A stretch of 15,297 nucleotides of DNA from Xanthobacteraceae bacterium (GCA_030043175.1 JASHYD010000210.1:1-15297), one strand, 5' to 3'; numbered from the stretch's first letter, positions 1-7,752 are shown. The notes: generated by a model not told the origin, from the sequence alone. Numbers and translations: made by a program.

Positions 1-126
1 AGATCGTTCCTACCGCTGCGAATACTGCTGCAGGGCAGCCGGGGCTTTTACATCCGGGCCTATCGTGCTTTGTTACCTCCACACGCACCGGATATGCTAA
101 CCGTCCGAACACAGGTAATTGACGGT

Positions 127-145
127 ACAGGGACTCGCACCCTGT
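127..145 (-). other. Hairpin, possible piece of a structured RNA
   Basis: A perfect 6-bp inverted repeat, ACAGGG / CCCTGT, closes a 7-nt loop. Read on the - strand it gives a stem with loop TGCGAGT, embedded in a stretch that looks like a structured RNA. The surrounding - strand sequence reminds me of group II intron domain I, but I can locate neither a domain V nor a reverse transcriptase in the window. The loop also resembles a tRNA T-arm, yet no acceptor, D or anticodon arm fits around it. Treat this as an unassigned hairpin. Confidence 0.25.
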
Positions 146-376
146 CAGACTCTCAGCCTTGTCGGCTGCTCAGCTTGCGCTCGCCTCCCTCGAACTATCT
201 CGCATGCGTTTTGCAACCGCTGTGAACCGGCTTACCGGCGATGCGCGCGGGCGCCTGTGCGATCTGCTCCTAGCGTCGACCGGTGACCCTTGTCGGCGCG
301 ATCCAATAGCGCCCACGCGCGTTAGGAGAGGCCGGCAGTGGGCCGCACGGCCTCCTTGCGAATACGGTGCAGCCCA

Positions 377-396
377 TGGGCGCCAAGTGGCACCCA
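377..396 (-). terminator. Possible terminator hairpin after the propeller/cytochrome gene
   Basis: The - strand RNA can form an 8-bp stem with a 4-nt loop, TGGGTGCC-ACTT-GGCGCCCA, about 45 nt past the stop codon of the gene ending at 441. One pair is a G-U wobble on the - strand but a C-A mismatch on the + strand, so the hairpin suits - strand transcription. No T-run follows, so intrinsic termination is uncertain. Confidence 0.3.
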
Positions 397-440
397 CGTC
401 CCACTGTTCTGATCATTGACGACTCACGCCGCCATCAGGT

Positions 441-2111
441 TCATTGTAGCAACTCGATATAGCCCATTCGGCTCGACAGCACGCCCGAGTACCAAACCCG
501 GTTCGGATTGGTCGGATCGAGATCGATACGGCGCACGTCGCTCTCGGCATACATGAGCGGGTATTCGGTCCAGACCCCTGTGGCTGGATCAAGCCGCGCA
601 AGCTTGTCGACCTGATGAAGCGTGGTCCAGATCAGGTGGTTCTTGAGATCTGGTTCCGCGAGATAGACACCCGCATCTTTGCTTGGGGGCGTAAATTCCG
701 TCATCTTCAATGTCTTGTAATCGACACGGAGCAGTTCACCAGCACCGTGCAGACCTACCCACAAATTGCCGTCCCAGTCGGCGCCGAGCTTGCGAGCGAC
801 CGGATCTTTGACGCTGAGCGGAAACTCGTCGAACTTCCCGGTGGTGGGGTCGATGCGCGCGATCTGGTCGAAGGCATTCTCCACGACCCAGATGTTGCCG
901 TCGCCCCCGACGGCCATCCCGTAGGGGGTAGCATTCTTGCTGTTCTTAACGCCAACCGGTACGTCGTAGATCGTGAACTGCTGGGTCGCCGGGTCAAGCC
1001 GGATGACTTGGTTCGAGGCGATCGCGGCGAGCCAAACCGTGTTGTCGGGATGCACGCGCATGGTATTGCCGGTGGCGTTGCCGCTGCGCGTCGGTGGTAG
1101 GCTATAGGCGGTGAACCGCTCATACTTCGGATCGAAGCTGAACCAGCGCCGGTTGGGGCCGCCGTCGACCATCCACAGCTCGCCGGCATTGCCGCGCCGA
1201 ATCCCGTTGAGGCGGACGACCGGCGAGCTGCCAGCTGGCGGCTCGTATTCAACGTAAGTGAGTGTTTCGTGATCGAGCCGACCTAATTTTCCGCCAACGC
1301 GCTGCGAAATCCAGCCATTGCCTTCACTATCGACCGCCACTTCATGGGGCTCAGCCCTTGGGTTGGTCAGTTCGTATTCGACCACCATGTAGCGCCTCGC
1401 CTCTGGCGGAAGGAGCGTACGCGGGAGGCGGCTGAAGGGATCGGGCTTCGGCCTCACGCTGCCCGGAGCGGCTGCATAGTTGGTCGAGAGGTAAGCTAGC
1501 AGGACCTTTTCCTCATCGCCCGAGAGTGGCTTTGCGAGCGTCGAACCTTCCGCATAAAGCGTCATGGTGCGCAGGACCTGTTGCCAGCGCGCCTCGTTCG
1601 CGCGCGACCGGACGATCCGCTGGGCATCGTGGCAGGTCATGCATTTCGCTTCAATGATGGCCTTGCCCTCGCCTTCGGCCAAGCGAGGGCCGGCGCCGCC
1701 TACGGCCGCCTCCGCTTCGGCGCCGCGCTCGCCGGGCGAACGTCCGGGCCAGGCCGGCGGCAGCGCCGGCGCGCGCTCCACCATGAGCGACAGATCGATG
1801 GACGATGCCTTGCCGGCCGACACCTCGACGGGGTTCGACGGAGCGCTTTGATACTCTCCGCCAATCGCCTGCACGACATATTTGCCGGCCGGAAGCTTAT
1901 CGATTGAATATTTACCCTGCTCCTGCGTGATAACCATGAAATTGAGACGGCGCTCCGCGTTCCTCATCTGAACGAACGCCCCCGCGACTGCCGAACCCGC
2001 CCCATCGGTGATGACGCCGTTTAAGGTGCCAACAGTGCCTTGTGCCGATGCCGCACCCGGACAGGACACGACTGCAACCAATGCAATCGCCGCAACAGAT
2101 GATTTCCACAT
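441..2111 (-). CDS. Secreted cytochrome c / virginiamycin B lyase-like beta-propeller protein with N-terminal carboxypeptidase-regulatory-like domain
   Basis: This encodes a 556-residue exported protein. Residues 1-23 are an export signal, with a signal peptidase I site after ASA at 23. A lipobox-like VVSC at 14-17 makes a lipoprotein possible. Residues 25-110 fit a carboxypeptidase-regulatory-like beta-sandwich. A proline/alanine/glycine-rich linker leads to a small cytochrome c domain with a CxxCH haem motif (C157, C160, H161) and Met183 as a candidate axial ligand. From about 245 to the end I count seven repeats ending in phrases such as ARIDPTTGKFDEF, matching a Vgb/SMP-30-like seven-bladed propeller. 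The start at 2111 is chosen for its GGGAGG ribosome binding site; the frame stays open for 74 codons upstream but without a secretion signal. A periplasmic electron-transfer or sensing role with the adjacent quinoprotein is inferred. True virginiamycin lyase activity is unproven. Confidence 0.85.
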   Translation of the reverse strand: MWKSSVAAIALVAVVSCPGAASAQGTVGTLNGVITDGAGSAVAGAFVQMRNAERRLNFMVITQEQGKYSIDKLPAGKYVVQAIGGEYQSAPSNPVEVSAGKASSIDLSLMVERAPALPPAWPGRSPGERGAEAEAAVGGAGPRLAEGEGKAIIEAKCMTCHDAQRIVRSRANEARWQQVLRTMTLYAEGSTLAKPLSGDEEKVLLAYLSTNYAAAPGSVRPKPDPFSRLPRTLLPPEARRYMVVEYELTNPRAEPHEVAVDSEGNGWISQRVGGKLGRLDHETLTYVEYEPPAGSSPVVRLNGIRRGNAGELWMVDGGPNRRWFSFDPKYERFTAYSLPPTRSGNATGNTMRVHPDNTVWLAAIASNQVIRLDPATQQFTIYDVPVGVKNSKNATPYGMAVGGDGNIWVVENAFDQIARIDPTTGKFDEFPLSVKDPVARKLGADWDGNLWVGLHGAGELLRVDYKTLKMTEFTPPSKDAGVYLAEPDLKNHLIWTTLHQVDKLARLDPATGVWTEYPLMYAESDVRRIDLDPTNPNRVWYSGVLSSRMGYIELLQ

Positions 2112-2442
2112 GCTTAACCTCCCTCGCTCGTAGGTGATCAACCCGCACCGGAATCTGTGGATGCCAACGATGGGGTCCGTATTCGGAATTGGGCCGTAAT
2201 ACCCACAGCGCACGGAACGCGAGATGCGTTGCCCACATCGCACGCCCCGCGGCAGCTCTTTTTTTAAGATTACCTCAAGCGCCACAGTAAAGCGAGAGAG
2301 CGTCGCAACGCAGCGCGATCGCTCCTCGCCCAAGCCAGTTGAGCGACGCGACAGCTCGGCAGCTTAAATGCGGGCCTCGCCGGCGGCGCAAAGGCCTCAC
2401 ACCAAGTGTTTCGCAGACATTCGCTCGCCCAACTCGCAGCGC
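2112..2442. other. 331-bp gap between two - strand genes
   Basis: No gene is seen here. On the - strand it holds a possible terminator hairpin (2373-2396) for the upstream dehydrogenase ORF, then the leader of the propeller/cytochrome gene with its GGGAGG ribosome binding site just before 2111. The strongest promoter-like - strand pair (TTTACT at 2291-2286 and TCTTAA at 2269-2264, 16-nt spacer) matches the sigma-70 consensus poorly. Confidence 0.4.
2373..2396 (-). terminator. Possible terminator hairpin after the permease-dehydrogenase ORF
   Basis: On the - strand, GGCCT and CGCC pair with GGCG and AGGCC, giving 9 bp with a 3-nt loop and a 3-nt bulge on one side. It lies about 47 nt after the stop at 2443. 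Only a short ATTT follows rather than a true T-tract. If functional, it would separate expression of the dehydrogenase from the propeller gene downstream. Confidence 0.3.
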
Positions 2443-5400
2443 TCAGCGACCGTCAACAGAGAAGGCGAGCAACACGTTGTCGGACCCTCCGCCTGCGATC
2501 CCGAGATAACCGGAGATCAGAAACAACATTCCGTCTACGATCGTCCCAGAGCTCACGTCAATCGGCCCGCCACTCTGGTCGCTGACGCCATTGATCGTTC
2601 GGTAGGTTTGGCCAGCCGCATCGAAATCCCAGAGCACATTGCCGTCGACAGACGCGTAGGCTCGTTCGTGCCCGTCCATTGTACCGGCAAAGATGACGCC
2701 GGGAACCGCGGACGGCGCAGCAGACTGCGCATTGAAGCAGGGTATCCCGCTATGCCAGTGGCATCCAACGCGAGGCGAGGGCTGGTACCAGAGGTCCTTG
2801 CCGGTTGTCGGGTCGAGAGCGAAGAGACCCGGGCGCCCGTTTTCCGCAGTGAGTACGTCGGCATTGGCCACGTAGAGGCGAGCGCCGTCGCTGGCCATTC
2901 CCCATTCGACACCGCCGAGGAAACCGCCAGCGCCGACCTGCGTGCGCCACAGCACGTTGCCCGTATCCGGTTCGATGCCAAACACCGCCCCGGATTTCTG
3001 GCCGGCGAGCAGCACGTCGCTGCCGGTCCCGAGTGTCACGAGAACGGGGGAGGCGCCGAAGTCGTAATCGTGCCCCAGCGTAGTCGGGCAGTTGACGAGC
3101 TTTGTCCTAAGTCCGCAGCCGGACAGGTCGTTGTCGCCCTGGGTTAGCTGCCGGCGCCAGATGATTGTTCCGCTCGCCAAATCGACGGCGACCACCGCAT
3201 CCGAGCCACCTTCGACCGTGTCGGTGTAGGAATTGCCCGTGGTGAAGTAGATCCGGTTGCGCTTGGCGTCAACCGTAGGCGCGGACCAGACCGCTGCTCC
3301 CGCGGGCCCGTACATTTGAGTGCCGGCGCTATTCCTCCTTGTCGGCGTCGATGCTTGCTCGATCGCAAACGCCTTCCAGACAATTCTGCCGGTCCTCGTA
3401 TCAAGCGCCGCGACGCTGCCGCGGAAGCTGCAGCAGGAATAGTGAGTGACGGACGCCACCCCTTCTTCCCACGATGACACCGGCACATACAGCCGGTCCT
3501 TGAAAAGCGTTAGCGCGCCGGTGAGGACAGAGCGCGGATGCGGGTCAACGCGTGTCTCCCAGAGAAGCACACCGCTTGCGGCATCCACGGCGTACACATT
3601 GGCGCTCAAGTCACCGAAGTACGCAGCGTAGCCGCTCGGGGCAACGCCGGGCGCTGGTCCAACTGAAACCGTCGTGCGCGAAGGCGTAGATTCATTGAAG
3701 TGCCAGAACATGCAGCCCGTCTTCGCATCGAGAGAATAGACGGCGCCGCTCATGCTCGTGAGAAATAGTCTGCCGCCAACGACCGTCGGCTGGCCGTATT
3801 TGCCGCCAACGTAGCGCAACGCCCATTTCACCTTGAGCCGCGGAACGTCCGAGGCCGCAAGCCCCGGGTCAGGTTGAAATCGCCAATTGCGTGGGTCGAT
3901 GCTCCAGCCATTCCATCCACTGCCGCCCATACTGAAGGTGGCGGGCATCGTGCACGGCGGAGGATCGGCCGACGCGGCCGATGAAAAGACGGGTTGCTGG
4001 CCCGCCAGATAAGTAGCGACCGCCCGCATGTCCGCTTCAGAGAGGCTCGCCGCCATCGGCTTCATGACGCCGGACGTCAGTGCCGCCACAATTTTGTCAG
4101 GCGGGAAGGAGGCCAGTTGTTCGTGGCTGGGTGCCCGTCCGACCGCGGGGTCATGGCAGCTGGCGCAAGCCATCTTGAAGACAACCTCGCCGCGCGTGCT
4201 CAGCGCCGCGGTCCGCTCAGCTTCGTGAGGCGGTGCAGAGGTGCGGCTGCGGTGAACGATGACAGCGACGGACACCATGATCAGGCACAGCGCCGCCACC
4301 CGCAAAGCGGTCCGCCGCGTCATTGACGCGACACGGAAGCCCTGGCCGGTCTGGATAAGTTTATTTTCGAAGAGATGCCCTAGCAGGAACAACTCCACGG
4401 CACCGAAGGCCAGGAGAATGAAGGCGGTACCGAAGATTTCGAACGCCGAGACGCCGGCCTGGAGCCGGGCGAGCATGGTCACCGGTGTGTAGAGTGGAAT
4501 CCAGGAAAAGACCTGAGGTACAAGCCCGTTCGGATCGCGATAGATCAAGTTCGCCAGGCCGGCCGACGGGACGGCAATGAGCAGGCCGAGAGGCATCAAG
4601 TAGCCTTGTGCGTCCTGCATGGAATCGCTGACTGCGCCTACGGCCAGGAAGATCATTCCAATCGTCAGGTAGCCAGCCAGGAAGTAGAAGATCATTGCCG
4701 CGGCGATCCCTGGCGTCTGCGAAATTGACGCCAACGCAGGGACGAGAAAGCCGAGGGGAGACGACGGCTCAGCGTAGAGGATGCCGATGGCGGCGCTGAC
4801 CCATATGCCGACGATGGAAAGTCCGATCGCCGAGATACCGAGAAGCTTGCCGACCAGGAGCTCCCCGGCGCTCACGCAGGCCAGCACCGCTTCGAGAAGC
4901 TTGTTGGAGCGCTCTTCGAGGAGTCCTTGCAGCATCATCGATCCCGTGATGATCATCGAAAAGAGCAGCAGTTCCGCCAACACGAGTGGCAGCGCAGAAT
5001 GGATGACGGCGTCGCTGCCGCCTGCAGGGGTTTGGGGAGGCGCGATTGAGACGGGAGCACTCAAGCTCTCGATCTGGGCAGCTGAGAGCGGATCAACGCC
5101 CGCCGCTCGGAGCTCCTCAAGACGCATACCTTGCGTCAGTTCGAATCTCAGATCCTGGATCAGACGGGCGCCGGCCTCGCCACTCGCCCACACATAGACT
5201 TGGCCGCCCGAATCCACGTTCTCGGGGATATAGACGGCAACGCGCAGTGCTGCTTCGCCTGCCGGAGCCCTTGATGACTCACGGAAATGCGACCCGATCG
5301 ACGCGCCAAATCGATCCGCGCTGTCCGTCGCGACGTTATCCGGGAGCGAGAGCTCGACGAAAGAGCGCGGCGGCGCCTGGAAGACCGGAGCGCTCGGCAA

Positions 5401-5790
5401 AAGCGTTGGCTTCAAGAGCCGCAGCACCGCCGGTGCCCCGCCTGCGGCCACGAAATTGCGAACAGCCGCGTCACTCGATGAGGATTCCGCCCGGACCGCC
5501 CCTTCGCTGGCTGGGGCCGCGCTGCTGGCGCGCCATTGCTGGGCATACACCAAGAGATTAGCGAGAACCTGGCGCTGGTAGTCGAGCTCAACACGCTGAT
5601 TGATCCGCGCCGTGTAGCGACCTGACTTGTCGACCAGCACATAGCCAACGGTCTGAGATCTGCTGACCAAGTTCTTAGCAAGAGGCGCAGCCGCGACGAT
5701 CAATGGGATGAGGAGCGAAATAATCCAGAACGCTGGCAATGCGATTATGCGACGATATTCGCGTACGGTGACGAGCAGAACGCGTCTCAT
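2443..5790 (-). CDS. ABC-2 type (NatB-like) permease fused in frame to a cytochrome c / PQQ-dependent polyvinyl-alcohol-dehydrogenase-like quinoprotein
   Basis: This is one uninterrupted 1115-codon frame with two modules. Residues 1-488 match a NatB-like exporter permease: helix 1 at about 17-38, a large extracytoplasmic domain (about 40-262), then five helices at about 262-290, 309-338, 361-388, 396-415 and 449-472. A seventh hydrophobic segment (about 495-513), preceded by basic TRRTALR, leads to cytochrome c (C542, C545, H546; Met576 or Met579 as ligand). Residues 610-1115 are a PQQ beta-propeller with tryptophan-docking-like repeats, adjacent cysteines C786-C787 like the vicinal disulfide of quinoprotein alcohol dehydrogenases, and an HDYDFGASP segment near the expected active site. 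The dehydrogenase half has normal length for polyvinyl-alcohol-dehydrogenase relatives. The start overlaps the ATPase stop (ATGA), indicating coupling. Either it is a real fusion or the dehydrogenase starts internally at Met490 (4323). The substrate is unknown. Confidence 0.85.
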   Translation of the reverse strand: MRRVLLVTVREYRRIIALPAFWIISLLIPLIVAAAPLAKNLVSRSQTVGYVLVDKSGRYTARINQRVELDYQRQVLANLLVYAQQWRASSAAPASEGAVRAESSSSDAAVRNFVAAGGAPAVLRLLKPTLLPSAPVFQAPPRSFVELSLPDNVATDSADRFGASIGSHFRESSRAPAGEAALRVAVYIPENVDSGGQVYVWASGEAGARLIQDLRFELTQGMRLEELRAAGVDPLSAAQIESLSAPVSIAPPQTPAGGSDAVIHSALPLVLAELLLFSMIITGSMMLQGLLEERSNKLLEAVLACVSAGELLVGKLLGISAIGLSIVGIWVSAAIGILYAEPSSPLGFLVPALASISQTPGIAAAMIFYFLAGYLTIGMIFLAVGAVSDSMQDAQGYLMPLGLLIAVPSAGLANLIYRDPNGLVPQVFSWIPLYTPVTMLARLQAGVSAFEIFGTAFILLAFGAVELFLLGHLFENKLIQTGQGFRVASMTRRTALRVAALCLIMVSVAVIVHRSRTSAPPHEAERTAALSTRGEVVFKMACASCHDPAVGRAPSHEQLASFPPDKIVAALTSGVMKPMAASLSEADMRAVATYLAGQQPVFSSAASADPPPCTMPATFSMGGSGWNGWSIDPRNWRFQPDPGLAASDVPRLKVKWALRYVGGKYGQPTVVGGRLFLTSMSGAVYSLDAKTGCMFWHFNESTPSRTTVSVGPAPGVAPSGYAAYFGDLSANVYAVDAASGVLLWETRVDPHPRSVLTGALTLFKDRLYVPVSSWEEGVASVTHYSCCSFRGSVAALDTRTGRIVWKAFAIEQASTPTRRNSAGTQMYGPAGAAVWSAPTVDAKRNRIYFTTGNSYTDTVEGGSDAVVAVDLASGTIIWRRQLTQGDNDLSGCGLRTKLVNCPTTLGHDYDFGASPVLVTLGTGSDVLLAGQKSGAVFGIEPDTGNVLWRTQVGAGGFLGGVEWGMASDGARLYVANADVLTAENGRPGLFALDPTTGKDLWYQPSPRVGCHWHSGIPCFNAQSAAPSAVPGVIFAGTMDGHERAYASVDGNVLWDFDAAGQTYRTINGVSDQSGGPIDVSSGTIVDGMLFLISGYLGIAGGGSDNVLLAFSVDGR

Positions 5791-6707
5791 CGAGCCTCCT
5801 CCAGCGGAGAACCGGCGAGATGGAGGAATACGTCATGCAGCGTCGCGCTGTGGGCTTCGAAATCCCTGAGCGCGAAGCCCGCCTGGACGCAGGCTTGAAG
5901 CAGGTCTCCCGGCTCAGCACCCGGCTTCAAAACAATCTGCCAGTCGGTCCAACCCTCTTCGACGACGGGCATCGGCTCGGCCGTCGCAATGCCCGGTAAA
6001 TTTGAAGGATCTGACCTTGCGCGCAGGCGGAGGCGGGCCGGAAGCATGGCCTTCGCCTCTTGCTGGCTACCATCAAACACCTTTTGGCCACGGGCAAGTA
6101 TGAGGAGCTGTGGGCAGAGCCGTTCGGCGTGCTCCATCACATGCGTCGAGAACAGGATGGTCGATCCCGCTTTCGACGCGGCCAGGATTTCGTCCTGCAA
6201 TACCGCTTGGTTCACGGGGTCGAGGCCGGAGAACGGCTCGTCGAGCAGGAGCAGCTTTGGCGAATTGACGAGGGCTGTGGCCAGCTGGACCTTCTGCGCC
6301 ATGCCCTTCGACAGCCGGTCGACTCGGCGATCGCGAAACTCATCGAGACCGAACCGTTCGATGAGGGGCGCCGCCGCCCTTTGCGAGGCTGAACGCGACA
6401 GACCTTTCAGTTGGCCAAAATAAACGACGGTCTGTAGTACGGACATACCAGGGTAAAGACCGCGCTCCTCGGGCAAGAACCCGATCTCCGCCGCCTTCTG
6501 TCGCCCCGGCGGCCCGCCCAGGACCTCGATGGTTCCCCACGAGGGGCGGAGGATATCGAGGATCATCCGCAAGGTCGTGGTCTTGCCTGCGCCGTTGGGG
6601 CCCAGGAAGCCGACCACGCGGCCACTGTCGATCGAGAAACTCAGGTCTCTCACGGCGACAAGGTCGCCAAAGCGCCGCGTCACGCCGTCCAGACTCAGAA
6701 CCTTCAT
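5787..6707 (-). CDS. ABC transporter ATP-binding protein, NatA-like
   Basis: This is a 306-residue cytoplasmic ATPase that powers the neighbouring permease. Walker A is GPNGAGKTT (36-44), the ABC signature is LSKGM (132-136), Walker B is LLLLDEP (152-158), and the switch histidine is His189. The Q-loop reads FLPEERGLYP, the form usual in the NatA/YhaQ exporter subgroup. The last 90 residues form the C-terminal extension typical of that group. The ATG at 6707 is preferred because the ABC domain begins right after it; the frame also allows a TTG start at 6770, adding 21 arginine-rich residues, and neither start has a strong ribosome binding site. The stop overlaps the permease start by 4 bp. 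The gene is divergent from the PadR regulator, the common layout for PadR-controlled exporters. Confidence 0.93.
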   Translation of the reverse strand: MKVLSLDGVTRRFGDLVAVRDLSFSIDSGRVVGFLGPNGAGKTTTLRMILDILRPSWGTIEVLGGPPGRQKAAEIGFLPEERGLYPGMSVLQTVVYFGQLKGLSRSASQRAAAPLIERFGLDEFRDRRVDRLSKGMAQKVQLATALVNSPKLLLLDEPFSGLDPVNQAVLQDEILAASKAGSTILFSTHVMEHAERLCPQLLILARGQKVFDGSQQEAKAMLPARLRLRARSDPSNLPGIATAEPMPVVEEGWTDWQIVLKPGAEPGDLLQACVQAGFALRDFEAHSATLHDVFLHLAGSPLEEAR

Positions 6708-6814
6708 GCCGGGGCCCTGCTTAGCGATCAGCGCTCGCGCATGCCTGCCCTCCCTGGGCGAACTGGACAACCACGGGCAAGGCCCGCCTTGCCGCGGCAG
6801 CCCACGCAGGGATG

Positions 6815-6842
6815 TTGACTATATCCATTACGGATATATCAT
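6815..6842 (+). promoter_or_regulatory. Candidate padR promoter
   Basis: TTGACT (6815-6820) and TATCAT (6837-6842) each match five of six consensus positions of sigma-70-type boxes, with a 16-nt spacer. Transcription would then start about 7 nt later, near 6849-6850, on or beside the ATG at 6850, implying a leaderless mRNA. The operator palindrome fills the spacer. This is a prediction from sequence only. Confidence 0.5.
6820..6838. promoter_or_regulatory. PadR operator candidate (7-bp inverted repeat)
   Basis: TATATCC-ATTAC-GGATATA is a perfect inverted repeat with a 5-nt spacer, AT-rich in an otherwise GC-rich region, sitting between the regulator and the divergent ABC genes. Operators of PadR-family exporter regulators are often ATATC/GATAT palindromes in this position. 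A - strand TATAGT (6823-6818) overlaps one arm and could be the -10 of the ABC operon, so one site could repress both directions. Confidence 0.6.
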
Positions 6843-6849
6843 GAGGTGC

Positions 6850-7173
6850 ATGATCAAGTCCAGCCCCCCGGGGCCGCTCACGCCGGCGGTCTTCCACATC
6901 CTCCTCGCGCTCTGCGGCCGGGAGCGCCACGGCTACGACATCATGCAGCAGGTCAAAGAGGACTCGCGGGGCGCCGTGAAAATGGGGCCAGGAACGCTCT
7001 ATGGCTCACTCGATCGCATGATCGCAGCAGGCTTTGTCGCGAAGAGCGGCACGAGGGATCCGCGCAGGATCTACTACAAACTCACTGCGCTCGGACAGGC
7101 GACCTTGAAGGTGGAAAGCGAGCGACTGTCGGCTGCTGCGGCTACGGCGCGCCGACATTTGGGAGCGACGTAG
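6850..7173 (+). CDS. PadR family transcriptional regulator
   Basis: This is a 107-residue winged-helix repressor. The PadR hallmarks are present: an N-terminal LTPAVFHILLAL helix (10-21), RHGYDIM (26-32), GPGTLYGSLDRM (46-57) as the recognition region, and RRIYYKLTALG (72-82) as the wing. It is a short PadR-s1 type with one C-terminal dimerisation helix. The family usually controls a neighbouring transporter, which fits the divergent NatA/NatB genes. An in-frame ATG at 6841 would add three residues, but it overlaps the predicted -10 box. Neither ATG has a properly spaced ribosome binding site, which is why 6850, the predicted transcript start, is chosen. The effector is unknown. Confidence 0.88.
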   Translation: MIKSSPPGPLTPAVFHILLALCGRERHGYDIMQQVKEDSRGAVKMGPGTLYGSLDRMIAAGFVAKSGTRDPRRIYYKLTALGQATLKVESERLSAAAATARRHLGAT

Positions 7174-7752
7174 TGCTACGCAGGCCGACCGCTTGCGAAG
7201 TTCAAAGAGAGACAGCAAAGCATCGCACCGGCAATTTTCCAACCGAGTGTGGTCATCTCCTGTCTATTCACACGCCACGATGAGCTGGAAGCCGAGCCTA
7301 TAACATAACGGATTCAATCCGGCAGTGCTGACTGGCGAGACTTTAGCGGCAGAACCGCCCGCTGGAATGATGCTCGACCGTCAGGCGCTTCCGTCGCAAC
7401 GCTTACGTATATGAGCAAAGAGGACGATGGCTCGGAGTTGGAGACATTCGGTAGGGCCGGACGGGCAAAGGCTGTCGTCGGTGATGCCTGTTTTAACGTC
7501 GCCGATTCCCCACGAAGTCCCTACCGAACTCCGCGCGGTCCGCCAGGGCTTCGCCTCGCGGCTCGTCCCTCTCCATGCGGGACTCGAGGCGTAAGTTGCC
7601 GTCAGCGGCGATGGCGCACGACGGTCGAAAAATGCCCCGCCAAAGGGAGGCCCCAACCGAGCTTGGCCCGCAACCCATCCTGCGAACAAAGATGGACCCG
7701 GGCCAAGGCAACGGTGAGCGCGAAGGGTGGCTCGACCTCATCGAGACACGTG
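7174..7752. other. 579-bp region without a supported gene
   Basis: Frames on both strands are open over about 7381-7741 but are rich in R, P, S and G and lack ribosome binding sites, so I do not call them genes. A 13-nt palindrome, CGGATTCAATCCG, lies at 7309-7321. It shares no obvious core with the PadR operator beyond GGAT. The stretch next to the metallo-hydrolase stop may be an old repeat or decayed sequence. Confidence 0.4.

Larger units (their letters stand above)
1..440. other. Left-edge region without a supported gene
   Basis: I see no convincing protein gene here. The short open frames on both strands have arginine/serine/proline-rich compositions typical of non-coding frames in GC-rich DNA and lack ribosome binding sites. 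Two hairpins stand out and are listed separately: one at 127-145 and one at 377-396. On the - strand, the segment from about 170 down to 1 reads like a structured RNA rather than a protein, with GC-rich paired blocks and a 6-bp stem closing a 7-nt loop. It runs off the left edge. Confidence 0.4.

Noticed and set aside
127..145. tRNA T-arm
   Set aside because: The stem and 7-nt loop look T-arm-like, but no acceptor, D or anticodon stems can be placed around it.
150..170. TPP riboswitch (CTGAGA on the - strand)
   Set aside because: The CTGAGA string is present, but the order of the other conserved TPP elements does not match.
2368..3147. 259-codon + strand frame
   Set aside because: It lies antisense to the dehydrogenase half of the permease fusion, whose domains are unmistakable; it has no ribosome binding site or recognisable domain.
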